Part shown: one piece after another, positions 11,574-23,340 of the stretch
Layout of the letters: each line of letters starts with the position of its first letter
How positions within the stretch are numbered: the stretch's first letter is position 1
Source: Rhabdophis nuchalis
Taxonomy: Eukaryota; Chordata; Lepidosauria; Squamata; Natricidae
Reading direction: 5' to 3'
Length of the DNA stretch: 64,000 nt
Assembly (NCBI GenBank): GCA_039707465.1
Contig: CM077644.1
Coordinates: 146,390,962 to 146,454,961 of the forward strand
Notes under the pieces: generated by a model
Told to the model about the DNA's origin: nothing
The model's input: the letters and a program-made list of their open reading frames with translations, nothing else
Databases searched by the model: none
Translations under genes and position numbers: made by a program

Positions 11574-12283
11574 TGCTCTTAATAGCCACATAGCAGTGCA
11601 TTTAACTAATTAGGAAATGAAACCACTGATCTTTTCTGCACAGAATTCATTGGATTTCTACATCACTGTTAGGTTTTGTCACATTAATTGGAGGTTCGGG
11701 ATATGTTGACAAATTTAGACCTGTGCCATCTTCACCCAGATGAGAACTGCATAATTCTAATACATCTCTTCCAGCTTTTGGGGTAAGTGGAACTTGATAC
11801 ATTTCCGTGGCAATCTCTTTTTAGATCCCAGTCCCCACCTATTACCATAATTGCTGGAAATAATTAGAAGGGGAAACTTACATAAAGACAGCAACACTGG
11901 CAAACCAGACATTTCAGTTCACATGGCACATAGACTCTAGAAGAAGTTGCAAATGGAACAGAATAATTAAGTGTTCTGGCAACATAAAGTAGAGAGGCAG
12001 TGATTTTTTTCCCCCAAAGCAAAAAAGTATTTCAAGCAAAAATGTTGAGGTTAAATGACAAATCTGTATACATGTTTACTTTTAATACACAGAAAAAGCT
12101 ACCACTTGGGTTGTTGCACTGAGTATTAAATCTTAAAATGTATCCTTTTTGCATTTCTGATTCCTTGTACTGGATCTCTTATCATTATCCCAGCTGATAT
12201 GCCAACCATGCTAGATTAAGATAAAGCTTCTCTTATAACCCAAGAGCCACAGCCACTGGCTTATAAATTAACACTTATCAAAT
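11574..12283. other. No recognised feature
   Basis: AT-rich; no repeat boundary or coding signal recognised. Confidence 0.4.
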
Positions 12284-12455
12284 TTCTTTCTTTCTCAAAT
12301 TTATGTAGGCATCCATCTCACAACAGGTGATTCTGGGCAGCGTATAACAAAGTTAAAAACAGGTAGTTAATAAATACTAAACAATTAATATTGCAGCCAA
12401 TGTCACTCAATCACTTTCTGTGAGATGGACGGCCATATAAATATTTTTAAAATAT
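12284..12455 (-). mobile_element. Short LINE 3'-tail fragments
   Basis: A degraded minus-strand tail ('CAAATTTATGTAGGCATCC...GGGCAGCGTATAAC') is followed by a plus-strand-like tail ('GTGAGATGGACGGCCATATAAAT'). Both resemble L2/CR1-group ends. They are too short to classify further. Confidence 0.4.
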
Positions 12456-12717
12456 ATATTTATTATGTTTTATCAATGGGAACAAAGTACAAAACAGAAA
12501 AAAACCCAGACAAAACATACATCTAACTGTAACAAAAAATTGTGTACAAAAAAGAAAAAAAATGACCCAAAAACCCAACATTAAACATTAAAAAAATATC
12601 CATCCTGGATGCTGAACACCCCCCCCCCCACCGATAAATTCTCCTCCCCTTTAATAGTAAATCTGCAAATAGTTATAAATGTTCTCATCCTTATTTAACA
12701 AGAAAACATATTATATA

Positions 12718-13350
12718 TACTAGCTGAATACCCATGCTCTGCTATGAAACTATGTGATCAGTCTTGATAAATCGACACAGTTTGAAAATTAAAAGTAGTT
12801 ATGATTGGCCTTTCCTCTTCCCTTCTCTCCCTCAAACTGGCCCCACAGAAATCTCTCCTCTCCTATCTCCTTCTCTCCCTCGGGCTTGCCATAGAGGCCT
12901 CTCCTATCCCCCTTCTCTCCCTCAGTCTTGCCCCACAGAAACTCTCCTGTCCTACCCCCTTCTCTCCCTCAGGCTAGCCCCACAGAAGCCCACCTGTCCT
13001 ATCCCCTTTTCTCCCCTAGCCTTGCCCCACAGAAGCCCCCCCTATCCTATCCCCTTCTCTTCCTCAGCCTTGCCGCACAGAATAACCCCTTATCTTATCC
13101 TATCCTATCCTATCCTATCCTATCCTATCCTATCCTATCCTATCCTATCCTATCCTATCCCCTTCTCTCCTCAGCCTTGCCCCACAGAATAACCCCTATC
13201 CTATTCCTCTTCTCTCCCTCAGTCTTGCCCCATAGAAGCCCCTCTATCCTATCCCCTTCTCTCCCTCAGCCATGCCCCACAGAAGCCTCTCCTATCCTAC
13301 CCCCTTCTCTCCCTCAAGCTTGTCCCACAGAATCCCCCTATCCTATTTTA
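12718..13350 (+). mobile_element. ACTAGC-headed unclassified element carrying a minisatellite
   Basis: It begins ACTAGCTGAATACCCATGC, a degenerate version of the head at 33945 (ACTAGCCATACTCAGCCACG). About 100 bp later it enters a pyrimidine-rich tandem array. The copy at 33945 also has a pyrimidine-rich array soon after its head. No matching 3' end is seen here. Confidence 0.5.
12822..13345 (+). repeat. Pyrimidine-rich minisatellite with (TATCC)n core
   Basis: Degenerate units of about 45-65 bp each contain CCTTCTCTCCCTCAG, then CTTGCCCCACAGAA. A (TATCC)n run of about 13 units fills 13096-13160. The 141-142 codon frames here arise because the array lacks stops; they are not genes. Confidence 0.9.
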
Positions 13351-13351
13351 T

Positions 13352-13373
13352 AAACAAACAAACAAACAAACAT
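13352..13373. repeat. (AAAC)n microsatellite
   Basis: Five tandem AAAC units next to the minisatellite. Confidence 0.9.
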
Positions 13374-13499
13374 TGAAATAATTAAACAACAACAACAAAA
13401 CCCCTAAAACAGAAAGAGTTTTAGGTGAAGGGATATTAATAATATATGTAGCCACCTTAGTAATTTACCAGTCTTCTCAGGTCCCCCTTGTGAGACTTT

Positions 13500-13645
13500 C
13501 AGAAAGTCTACAATGGTGAAACCAACTTCACTTGGGGAGGAAGGCTATTCCATAAAATGGGCGCCCCAGGAGAAATGGCCTTCTTCACCTAAGGCACCAA
13601 GAATCTGGATCCAGCTCTTTTGTCTGCCTGGGCAACAATCAGAGT
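13500..13645 (-). mobile_element. Ancient L2-like LINE fragment
   Basis: 'GGAAGGCTATTCCATAAAATGGGCGCCCCAGGAGAAATGGCC' (cited as a block) parallels the minus-strand L2 block 'GTAGGTCGTTCCAAAGGGC...GAGAAGGCC' at 38270-38310. No frame survives. Confidence 0.35.
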
Positions 13646-15493
13646 CAAGATCAGGAAACCTAGAAGGTGAGGGAGTGATTAAGGTAATTCAACTGGTGCT
13701 GCCCTCTCTCCCTCAAGCGTCTTTTCCAGCCCTCTGTATCTGCCTCCATGTTTATAAACTGTACCAAGTCTGGAAATGTTCAGATAACTGGGAATTTTCC
13801 CTTTGCCACCCAACAACTCTCAGGAGAGGTGTTCTGCCTCTGGTAAGGGCTGGAAAAGAAAGCTTCTGGTAAGGTAAAAGGCATCGGTTCATTTGCAAAC
13901 TTCATTAGAGCGGGTTTCTCAGCTAAAGAGTCTAAATTCTGCTGATCCGTTCTGCTACCTGTCCCCCGTGCTTTGCTTTACGGGCTGAAGTGGGAGGCCC
14001 AGGCAGAATGCCAGACGTTTTTTTCTTTTTTTTGTGGTTTTCTCTTTGCTCCAAACAATACTTATCCTTACTGGCAACACATAAACGGCACAGTTTCAGC
14101 AATCTGAAAGCTAGAAAAGCCTCAAGCTGAAGATAGATGTGGATAACAGCCAGGCTTTAAGTAGGAACAAATATTGAGCAGGCTAAGAAAAAAAAAATCT
14201 GCACCAGCTAGAATTAATGTGATCAGCTAGATTTTCAACAGGAAATGTCCTGTTTTTCCATTACTGGAAGAATAAAGAAGAGCAGAATATCGATCTGTCG
14301 TATCTGGACTGCAGAAATCCAAAGGACTTCTAGATGGTAACCAAGAAATAAGGAAAAGAAACCCCAACCTTCTGCTGCCAACTGGACATCACCCCAAATC
14401 TGCTGTGCATGACACAATGGACCATGAAGAGTGTGACACATTTAACTATGTATATTTAGTTTCCTGCTGATTGTATTCTAACTCTCCTATAATAAACAAA
14501 ACAAAGAGTTGGCATTCAAAGATCTCTGAACCTAAATGTAATTGATATCCAGTTGTCTAACCCATTGTGCAAATGAAGAAGAACACTGCATTTTCCAAAA
14601 ACCTCAGGACAAATAGAATAAGAAGGCAGGATTGGTGTTTCTTCCTGAAATCTTGCTGAGTGGGGTGGGGAAATGGAGGGATTGCTTTCCATAAGAATAA
14701 AGGCTGCAGAATGCACAGCTTTTTGCTCCATACACAAATACCGAATCAGAAAATGCAATTCAAATCTATATATAGTTTTGTATAAGCAAGGTTATAGTCA
14801 AGTATGCATATTAGTGATCCTAGTGTACTGAACAACTGCAATTATTGATCCTCCTCCTTAATCATTTTTTATCCTCTGAATCCTTCTAGATCCTCCCTTT
14901 GTGCAAAAGTGTAGGACTAGGAATCCTGAACAGTGGCCAACATATGTCACATCTTTGAGATCTGTCCATTTTGGCTGCTGCAGAAGGTGGTCATAGTGGT
15001 TTCCAGCTGCAGGCCTTCAGTTTTGGACATTGGCACATGGCAAGCTAGACATGTTTTAAGTGGCACAAGGAAAGCCTATTCCAAAATGGTGAGAATTGAC
15101 AGCTTGTCTGGACACAGTTAAACTGTGTTTCCAGTTAAACAGTGTCACAAAATTCATTTTCACCTTCTTCACCTTTTCACCTTCTTGCTCACTTCCAGAA
15201 TAATCAAAGCTTGGCAATCAATATGCAACAAAAAAAATTGCAACTGAAGTAGGAAAAATTAGTCCTGCTTCTGCTTTCCCACAAGTGGAGGTTTTTAATT
15301 GTTGTTTGGTTTGTTATGGTTTGCTACTTTGGGTTTTCAACATTGAGTCTACTCATCTCCATTCTTCATCAACCAGAAATATTCTTCTATTTGTTACATT
15401 CCTTAAAGTGTTTTTTTCCCCTGTCTTTCTTCTTTGGATCCAATAATGAAAGACAATAAAAATACACTTTAAAAAATCTAACATATAGAAAGG
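13646..15493. other. No recognised feature
   Basis: About 1.8 kb without an identifiable repeat or exon; scattered frames of 62-80 codons have no motif. Confidence 0.4.
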
Positions 15494-16007
15494 TGTTCTG
15501 TCCCACAGGCTGAATCATCCTGCACACACAGGCTTGGCTGCTTGCCACTGCTTAATTACGAGATAAGCAAATACTTTGGCTTATTTCGTAATTAAGATAA
15601 CTCACATAATTTCAAATAAAACTAGAAGGCTCAGGCTTTCTGAAATACTGAAGTTCAATCGGTTGCTTCCTGCAAATGTCCCCTCCCAATGTCTCACCTA
15701 TAAGCTCTCTTGGGAGGGGCCACTGAACAACCACCTGGCTCTTAATCATTGTCTGCTTGCCTGCCTCTGATGTAATTGTTGCCGCCGCGTCTCAGCCCTG
15801 CTCACTCTGGCATCATGGACAAACTGCTTTTGATCCTCCCCACTGCTCCATGACCCAGGCACCTCCTGGTGGCCAAGTAGCCTCTCTGAGTCCTGCTCTG
15901 ATGCTGAGCCCTCCTCCAGGCCTCCCTCCTCCTCCAGAGCAGACTCATGGGGCTCTTCACTAGAAGAGTCCATCAGCAGCTCATCCGGAGCTGGTTGGGC
16001 CGCAATA
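15494..16007 (-). mobile_element. Solo LTR, family A, copy 1
   Basis: Same LTR as 50150-50657, in reverse. It begins TGTTCTGTCCCAC and ends GGTTGGGCCGCAATA on the plus strand. Approximate duplication of AAGG flanks it. No internal retroelement region adjoins it. The minus strand keeps a 75-codon acidic frame that aligns with frames in the other two copies (DSSSEEP, ESALEEEGG, SASEQDSERLLGHQEVPGSW). Confidence 0.8.
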
Positions 16008-16024
16008 GAAGGGTATAGAAACTT

Positions 16025-16365
16025 TGGCAGAATAGTCCCATAAATACTTTTTCAAAAGGAAACTGGACTTTTTCTTTGAAGACACTTTGTGTCTCACCCA
16101 AGAAGTTCCTTCAACTCTGACCAAATGGTGTAAGATGGAAGGATTTATAGTCCTTGTACTCATCTGCTTGATAACATTCTTTCTGAGTGTCATTGAGACC
16201 ACATGAAAGTTTATCTGAGCCCTTCAAATGGCCTCAATGAGTCTCAGAAAGAATGCTAAAGTTTCTTGGATGAGAAGCAAAATGTCTTCAAACTCCAGTT
16301 GCCTTTTGGAAACACACTTGGGACAACCATGACCTGGATGATAGAGAATCTCTATGGACATTCAA
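16025..16365. mobile_element. Inverted pair of Penelope-like(?) repeat ends
   Basis: Left arm (CTTTTTCAAAAGGAAACTGG, then a CTTTGAAGAC block) is on the minus strand. The right arm (GTCTTCAAACTCCAGTTGCC, then TTTTGGAAACACACTTGGGAC) is on the plus strand, about 120 bp away. The same arms occur at 57478-57581 and 58419-58490. The hammerhead-like motif expected between them is decayed in both arms here. Element class is inferred. Confidence 0.45.
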
Positions 16366-17337
16366 CAGAATTCTTCTGGGTAAAGAAGAATTGGAGAAGA
16401 AAGCCAAAGCAGCAGGCAAGGAAAAGAAATGCTAAAATAATTAAAACAGGGCAATTGCAACAATGCCAAGCAGATAGATAGTCATTGAAAGTCTACAATT
16501 TCTCCAATGCTCTTTTTCAGTGCCAACTGTTCATCTCTTTTGGAAACCTAGTCGAGAAAAGGCAATTATATGGGATGACAAGTTTTTCCACGCTATGCTA
16601 CTGACCATGCTACTGATTAAGCTGTGCTCTGTAGCCCCTGGGGGTGGACTTCCTTTGAAGGTGGACCTCAACAGGACCTCTCCCAGATCTCATAGCATCT
16701 GCAGATTCAGGAGGTCATGGAGCTGGATAGGGTCTAAGCTATTTTGAGTTTGTGAAGCTATTTTAAACGTTGGCCGCTAAGCAATAGATGTGCAACCAGC
16801 CATGCATTTTACAATTCGGAAATAGGGATCTTGTAGTACTAATTCTCTATAATCATCTAGGGTCAAAGGGCAGTGCTGCTAAATGATAATAGGCATTACT
16901 CCCCATGCTTCAAATATTCTTAGGAAAGAGCTATGAGATTGTACGGTATATTGCACTTCAAAATGCATTAAGTCTGATCTGCTCTATTTGAGGGCCTCGC
17001 TTATTTATTTTGCTATGAGACTCTGAACCTCTGCACAAAGTTCCTTCTCTAATGGCACTATTTTTCCCACTTGAGATCTACATTTTCTTGGTAGCAACCT
17101 GCTGAGATATGGCTTCAAGCCACTATTGGATTTAGATGAGTGCTAGCGGTAGCTAGAGACAGAATCAGAAGTGGGTCGATGGAACTCTATTTCTCTGTAT
17201 AATAAATTTTTCTGTAAAGATTTTAAAATGAAAGTACTCTGATTTTGGAGCTCTTTCACTAATGTGTGAATCAAAAAGAATCAAAAAGAGGGAGAAATGA
17301 ATAGTTACTTCTTAACAGCAATCAGTATCACAGTTTG
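16366..17337. other. No recognised feature
   Basis: No repeat boundary or exon signature recognised. Confidence 0.4.
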
Positions 17338-17560
17338 GAGGGACAGTTTGGTGTAGTGGTCAAGATATGAGCTAGAAACCAGGAGACTATGAATTTAGTT
17401 CTGCCTTAGATATGAAGCCATCTGGGTGTCTCTGAGCCAGTTACTTATTACCAGGTTTGAGAAAAAGGCACTGGCAAACCACTTCTGAAAAACCCTGCCA
17501 AGAAAATCACCGAGACTTGCCTAGGCCTCCTGACCAGGATTCAACAGTAACTTGAGGGTA
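17338..17560 (+). mobile_element. tRNA-derived SINE (Sauria-type)
   Basis: The head GGTGTAGTGGTCAAG acts as a degenerate A box. 'GAATTTAGTTCTGCC' stands in the B-box position. The 3' half contains CACTGGCAAACCACTTCTG and CCCTGCCAAGAAAATCAC, the kind of end shared with BovB. It abuts the L1 fragment directly. The promoter boxes are mutated, so this is an old copy. Confidence 0.65.
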
Positions 17561-17567
17561 TTGGGTA

Positions 17568-18230
17568 TTGGTACTGGCTCAAAAGATTAGAACTGCAAAA
17601 CAAAATTACTTTGAAAATGCAAATAAACCAGGCAGGTGGTCGGCGTACAAACTAAAGAAAGAAAGAGAAGCAAGGAAGATTCAAAAATTAAAAGATGAAC
17701 AGGGACAAATACACTACTTAAATAAGGAGAAAAAGAAAATCATTCAAGAATACTATACAAAGCTATATGAACAAGAAAGCATAACAGACCAAGATGTTAA
17801 ACACTACTTACAAGAGGCTAAAATTCCTGCCATACCGGATGATACCAGAAATATACTAGATGCAAAGATAACGATGATGGAACTAACAGAAGCTATCAAA
17901 GGACAAAACAATGGGAAGGCTCCGGGACCGGATGGCCTCCCAGCGGAGTTTTATAAAACTTTGGAGGAAATGCTATCGCTTCCCTTATTAGAAGTGATGA
18001 ATGAAGTTATGTCTGGTAGTAAAATGCCAAACTCCTGGTCAGAAGCATATATTTCACTGATACCCAAGGAAGAAACTGACCTCACTCAAATAAAGAATTA
18101 CCAATCAATTTCACTGCTAAATTCAGATTATAAGTTATTTGCATCAATATTAGCAGAGAGGCTTAAAAAATATTTAAATAGTTTCATACAAAAAAGAAAA
18201 AAGAAAACCTCCCTTTTTATAACCTTGTAA
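17568..18230 (+). pseudogene. L1 ORF2 fragment: N-terminal half of the reverse transcriptase
   Basis: A 220-codon open frame covers the linker and RT motifs 0-2 of an L1 ORF2 protein. Recognisable blocks are KAPGPDGLPAEFYK (about residues 117-130), PNSWSEAYISLIPKEETDLT and then ISLLNSDYKLFASILAERL near the end. The upstream coiled, Lys/Glu-rich stretch is the usual endonuclease-RT linker. The endonuclease, the catalytic [YF]ADD motif and the C-terminal Cys-rich domain are all missing. The frame ends in an A-rich run at about 18200, so the protein is only a relic. The Met at 17568 is not a natural L1 start. Class assignment is firm; the copy cannot transpose. Confidence 0.9.
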
Positions 18231-18850
18231 TCCCTTAATTTGGGGTAGAATCAGGGCGACTGGATGGAACTGTGCATTTATTGGCTGGATGCCCTTCCTG
18301 ATGCCTATGTGGAGTTTGCAGCAGATTTTCTTTCTAAGTTGAAGGGTGGGAGGGAGAGAAGGAGGACAGGACAGGACAAAACAAGGCCAGGCCAGACCAG
18401 ATTAGACTAAACCAGACCAGATGAGATGTCAACCCTCCTGTGTAAACCAGTCAGGAAACATAACTATATGGGCTAAATCTACTTTATGGTAAGGCTGTAT
18501 TAACAAATTCCTGCAAGTGTGAAGGTACAAATGTTTTACCCTCTATTTTTAACTTTTTGCTTCATTAGAGTGGGTCCTTCCTCTCTCTCTCTGATCATTC
18601 AATGATTCTGAACTCCTGACATTCTTGTCTCATCCCTTTTCTAGGCCGCATCTCTTCTCACCTTACCTCAAGGTCATTCATGAATTCCATTACACAGGAC
18701 ACAGATGCCCTGATTGCAAAGTTGCTGGTGATACTAGCCCACAAATCTACAGTGACAATTCCAGTTTTAGGAGGATCCCTGACAAAATAGTGATTCCCCT
18801 CCACCTCCAACATTAGCAGTCTGTAGCAGCAACTCTGAATATGAGCAACC
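18231..18850. other. Unassigned sequence
   Basis: Contains a block 'TTTATTGGCTGGATGCCCTTCCTGATGCC' that looks like part of an older repeat, and a (GGACA)/(CCAGA)-rich patch at 18360-18425. I cannot name it. Confidence 0.3.
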
Positions 18851-19480
18851 CAGAGGTGGCATTCATTCAGTTCTGACATGTTCTGGAGAACCCATAGCGG
18901 AAATGTTGAGTAGTTTAGAAACTCTTAAATAGGCTGCCCCTGCCTCTGCTGCTTCCCAGCCAATCTTCTTTTGTTGCCCTGAACAGGAGAACAGAGCTGG
19001 AAAGCAGGTTAGTGGCGTGGGGAGGGAATGGGGATTTTGCAGTATCCTTCCCCTGGAGTGGGGAATGAATGGGGATTTTGCAGTATCCTTCCCCTGGAGT
19101 GGGGAATGAATGGGGATTTTGCAGTATCCCTCCCCTGGAGTGGGGAATGAATGGGGATTTTGCAGTATCCTTCCCCTGGAGTGGGATGAGAATGGGGATT
19201 TTGCAGTATCCTTCCCCTGGAGTGGGGAATGAATGGGGATTTTGCAGTATCCTTCCCCTGGAGTGGGGTGAGAATGGGGATTTTGCAGTATCCTTCCCCT
19301 GGAATGGGGAATGAATGGGGATTTTGCAGTATCCTTCCCCTGGAGTGGGGAATGAATGGGGATTTTGCAGTATCCTTCCCCTGGAATGGGGAATGGGGAT
19401 TTTGAAGTATCCTTCCTCTGCCACGCCCACAAAGCCACAGCTACAGAACCGGTAGTAAATCTTTTTGAATCCCACCACTG
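18851..19480. mobile_element. hAT-like MITE swollen by a minisatellite
   Basis: Ends CAGAGGTGGCATTCATTCAG and TTTTTGAATCCCACCACTG are imperfect complements. A near-perfect 8-bp duplication, GAGCA[A/G]CC, lies at 18843-18850 and 19481-19488. Inside is a 41-bp-unit tandem array that accounts for more than half of the element. The 191- and 193-codon opposed frames come from the array. Confidence 0.9.
19027..19405. repeat. Minisatellite, about 41-bp unit, 9-10 copies
   Basis: Each unit contains GGGGATTTTGCAGTATCC, then TTCCCCTGGAGTGGGG, with a few variants (GGGGTGAGAATG, GGAATGGGG). The copies are nearly identical, so expansion or homogenisation was recent. Confidence 0.97.
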
Positions 19481-20324
19481 GAGCAGCCCTCAACAACCTG
19501 CAAGAGAAAGCAATGAGCCATCACTGTTACACATTTCCCTGGGCGTCCCAACACATCATCTTTCCTCAGCATGAGAGGAGCTATAACGATGACACTTACT
19601 CACAACCAGCTACTACTAGCAAAACTAAATCAAGAAGAAGGTGAGCCCTATTCAGAGTGAACAGCTACATCTGAGAGTTTTCTCAGGGAATTTGGGTCCC
19701 AGTAGCCAGCTTGTCTTATTAACATGCTACCCTGCAGTCTTTGAACTGTCAGGGAAGTCTATCAGCATAAAATGTGCTGGCCTAACTGCCAAGTACTATC
19801 ATACTGGAATAAAAGATTGACAACAGCCTGAAGGGTTAGGCAGCTTGAAAAAGTTAATACGCCTTGTTTTGAATTTACTGGTTGGGGAGGGCGGGGGGGG
19901 GGGTCAGAAGAAGGGGTGGAAAATCAGGTTGTAAATCATATTTATTAGCAAAAGAACAGAGCGAGACCCCTGGGAGACGAGACAATGACTGCAATGGGAA
20001 ATTGTTATTGCCAGACATTTCTGGAAAGTCTATCCTTTCCCGATTACCCACCAGGCTACAGATGGGGATCTTGTTTTTCTACTCAAAGAAGAAGGAAGAT
20101 ACATGATTTTATTATGTATACATGCTATATGATGGTAAAGAACAGTCCTGGGGGTTGGTGATCACCAAAAATACATTATGTAAAATATCTGTATTTTGGG
20201 GTGAAATTGCACAGGATATTAATTCATATTAATTGCTACATCTGAATTGGTATCCTGTTGTAACTGGTGATTTCTTCCTTTATTTATATAAAAAAACATC
20301 ACTCTTTATGGAATATTTATGGTA
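19481..20324. other. No recognised feature
   Basis: Apart from a G(10) run near 19896, nothing recognisable. Confidence 0.4.
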
Positions 20325-20972
20325 AAGATAGTCCTTGACTTACAACACTTTGTTTAGCAATAGCAATAGCACTTAGACTTAAATACTGAAGTGCTTTTAC
20401 AGCCCTCTCTAAGTGGCTTACAGAGTCAGCCTATTGCCCCCAACAATTTGGATCCTCATTTTACCCACCTCCGAAGGATGGAAGGCTGAGCCAACCTTGA
20501 GCCTGCTGAGATTTCAACTGCCAAACTGCAGGCAGCCGGCAATCAGTAGAAGTAGCCTGCAGTACTGCACTCTAACCACTGTGCCAGCGTGGCTCATTTA
20601 GTTTAGTTTAGTGACCATTCTAAATTACAACAGCACTGAAAAAAGTGATTTATGACCCTTTTTTACAGTTATGGCCTTTGCAACATCCCATGACCATGTG
20701 TTCAAAATTGAGATGCTAGGCAACTGATTCATATTTATGACCGTTGCTATGTCCCAAGGTTATGTGATCATCTTTTGTGTCCTTGAGTCAAGCACAGTCA
20801 ATGGGGAAGCCAGATTCACTTAACAACCGGATTACTAATTTATCAGCTGCAGTGATTCACTTAACCACTGTGGCAAGAAAGATGGTAAAATGGAGCAAAC
20901 ACACTTAATAAATGTCTCACTTGCCAACATAAATTTTGGGCTCAGTTGTGGTCATAAATCAAGAACTACCTG
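20325..20972. mobile_element. Inverted-repeat DNA element (CAGGTAGTCC family) split by a SINE
   Basis: Left end AAGATAGTCCTTGACTTACA and right end TCAAGAACTACCTG are the family termini. Internal landmarks (GGGGAAGCCAGATTCACTTA, CTTGCCAACATAAATTTTGGG) match other copies. The SINE at 20358-20596 interrupts it near the left end. Confidence 0.85.
20358..20596 (-). mobile_element. tRNA-derived SINE with L2-like 3' end
   Basis: Minus-strand order: tRNA-like head (GAGCCACGCTGGCACAGTGG, TTAGAGTGCAG), a middle CTCAAGGTTGGCTCAGCCTT, and an L2-type tail ending AAGTGCTATTGCTATTG. It is flanked by GTTTAG on both sides. L2 proteins would be the expected helper. A second copy is at 52014-52208. Confidence 0.8.
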
Positions 20973-21977
20973 TATTGTTTATTGCCCTGGCAGGAATAAT
21001 CCTGTGCTCGCCCCCACCCTCCTGTTGCCTTCATTGTCTTTCATTTGATTGGCCCTCCTTATTGTTTGATCTGATTGGCCACAGCAAGTCACCCAGGCCT
21101 TACCTAGGTGGCCATTGCAGATGCATTTTATTATTAAGTCTCGGTAGCAGATTGTGAACTTGATTAGACTCAGGATGGTCCCATTCCACGTTTTAAACCC
21201 AAAAGAGATGCTTATTAATTTTGGATTTATTTCACCCACACATACCATATAGACCTTTCCCCAAAGTAATGCAGTTTTAATCAGGATCATCTGTTCCTCA
21301 TGACTCACAGCTGCCTGGGATTTTTGTTTTCGATGCGAAATTCTGCAGCAGGATTACTTTGGACGATTGGTTTAGCATTAAAGGGTTGAAGAAAGTTTCA
21401 TGGACAAACTTCGAATAGCCTCTGGGCAGAACCGGATCTGCTTGTGGTTTCATTGGAAATTCTAGTCATTAGCTTTGAGATTAACTGCTCCTTTTTCCTG
21501 GCTTGTGAGGCTTTGCAGATGACTGGCGATAAGTTCAGAATCTTTGCTCTAGCCTGCTGGAGATGGAAACAGAAGTGAGCAAGGATTCTACGTTCATAGC
21601 GGAAAGCAGCATAACCAGTAAAAAGCTGTTTGTGGCATTCAACTGGGCTTCAGTTAAAAGCTTTGGGGGAAAAAGAGGGACGCTACCTAGGAGGCTTACT
21701 GGGTCATTCTTCAGCCTGATAGAGGTTCAATCCATCACAGCACCTCAGAATTTATACCAGCCTTTTCCCAATGTGGCATGCTGAAAATACAATTGGGAGG
21801 CAGGTCTTAAAATCACCAATCAGCTTGTTGGTTGGGGATTTTAAGAGCTCTAGTAACAACAAAAGCAGGAAGGTTTTTAATTAGTTAAATAGACATCCTT
21901 TGTTGGGAACTCATGATAGCTTACACAAGAGTCGATTGTAATTTCATCTGTTCAATAACAACCCTATGGGGTAGGTT
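20973..21977. other. No recognised feature
   Basis: No repeat boundary or exon signature recognised. Confidence 0.4.
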
Positions 21978-22094
21978 GGAGAGAGAGGGAGAGAATGGGG
22001 GAACAGGAGAGGGAGAGGGAGGGAGAGACAGAGACAGACAGACAGACCCACACAGAGAGAGACAGAGACAGAGAAAGAGAAAGCGAGAGAACAA
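21978..22094. repeat. Purine-rich (GA)/(CAGA) low-complexity tract
   Basis: GAGAGAGGGAGAGA and ACAGACAGACAGA runs. The frames across it are artefacts. Confidence 0.9.
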
Positions 22095-22197
22095 ATAATC
22101 CAAAATCAGCCAATGAGTTTCCATGGCTGAAGACAGACTGGAATTTGGGTCTTCACAATCCTATACTAACATCTTACCTGGCTTAGAATCATTCCCA

Positions 22198-22258
22198 CCA
22201 AAGTAGTACCTATTTATCTACATGCTTTGCACATGGTGGTAGGACTTGAACCGTAAGA
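22198..22258 (-). mobile_element. Short SINE fragment
   Basis: 'GTAGTACCTATTTATCTAC...GGACTTGAACCG' is the middle to B-box part of the SINE family present at 45442. Confidence 0.45.
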
Positions 22259-22266
22259 GTATAGAC

Positions 22267-22662
22267 CACTGATGGCAAACCTTTTCCCCCTCAAGTGCCA
22301 AAAGTGTGCAAGCCTGCACGTGCATACTGACACCTATAATCTAATGCCCCTGCATATACGTGCGCAACCCTCCCATGCCTCGCCTGAGCATGTGCGCACA
22401 ACCTCCATTTTGGTACTAGCAGGCCTCCCTGAAGCCTCCTGGGATCAAAAATGGGGCGCGGAGGGCACTGCATCCCCCCACCCCCATGCATGTGTATGCA
22501 ACCTCCCCATGATTGCGCATGCAACCCACCCACCCCTGCGCATGAGTACGCTTCTTCCAGCAGAGGCCTGAAAATCAGCTGACTGGCAGGAGGCACATAC
22601 GCAGTGGAACTGACCTGGGTGACGGCTTGCGTGCCACATATGCCATAGGTTCATCATCACAG
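22267..22662. mobile_element. hAT-like MITE, CAGTGATGGCGAACC family
   Basis: Left end CACTGATGGCAAACC and the complement of the right end, CTGTGATGATGAACC, are versions of one terminal repeat. The 8-bp flanks GTATAGAC and GGATAGAC differ at one base. The body has many GCATGTGCGCA-like CpG-decayed patches and no coding content. Confidence 0.88.
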
Positions 22663-23283
22663 GGATAGACCTCCTCTGACAGTGGAGCAACGAGTTTGGC
22701 TGGGATCCAATCCTTTCCTTCTCTGATGCCCTTCAATTACCCTGTTTTCTCTATTTTGGGAATTGAGAGGAAGGGTACATGGAGGAAGGCAAGCATGCTA
22801 AAATAAGCTTCCATTGATAGATGCCACAGGCCCACATTGAAAACCATATTTTTGTGATGTTCAGGAAATTGAGCTTCTGAGCCAAATGCTGCACACCATC
22901 CGCTGCTTGCGGATGGCCACAGGGGGACCGCCCCCCCCCCCCATGGGGTGGGTGGGCTCCCCCATATCTGACAATCTGGTGCAGTTTTCTATATGTGTTA
23001 TAGACTTTCAAATCCGCATTGCAGCTGTGCAGAAGGTAAAATGTGGGTCATTTTGTCCTGGAGGAGATTTCATCATATTCCTTCAGATGAATAAAATGTA
23101 GCAATGGCATGTGACTAGTGACAGATTTGAAAGCTTTTGCCCAGGCACCAGACAGAGGTTACAGGGAGAGTCAGCATTTCTGTCTGCTTTCTCTATTGTC
23201 AATGCCTTCTCGGAAAGATAGATCTTGCCCTTTGCCTTTCCCAGTGAGTTGACGGGACTCAGAATAATGGCAACAAAAGACTG

Positions 23284-23284
<1 letters not shown>
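22663..23284. other. No recognised feature
   Basis: Only a C(12) run near 22930 stands out. Confidence 0.4.

Positions 23285-23338
<54 letters not shown>
23285..23338. repeat. (AC)n microsatellite
   Basis: About 27 uninterrupted AC units. Confidence 0.97.

Positions 23339-23340
<2 letters not shown>

Noticed and set aside
12764..13353. 141-142 codon proline-rich frames
   Set aside because: Arise from the pyrimidine minisatellite; no start context or domain.
18863..19496. 191- and 193-codon frames, and a CRISPR-like look of regular repeats
   Set aside because: The 41-bp unit is a head-to-tail minisatellite in a vertebrate MITE; there are no variable spacers.
22272..22690. Opposed frames of 81-101 codons
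   Set aside because: They lie in a non-coding MITE with GC-rich patches.
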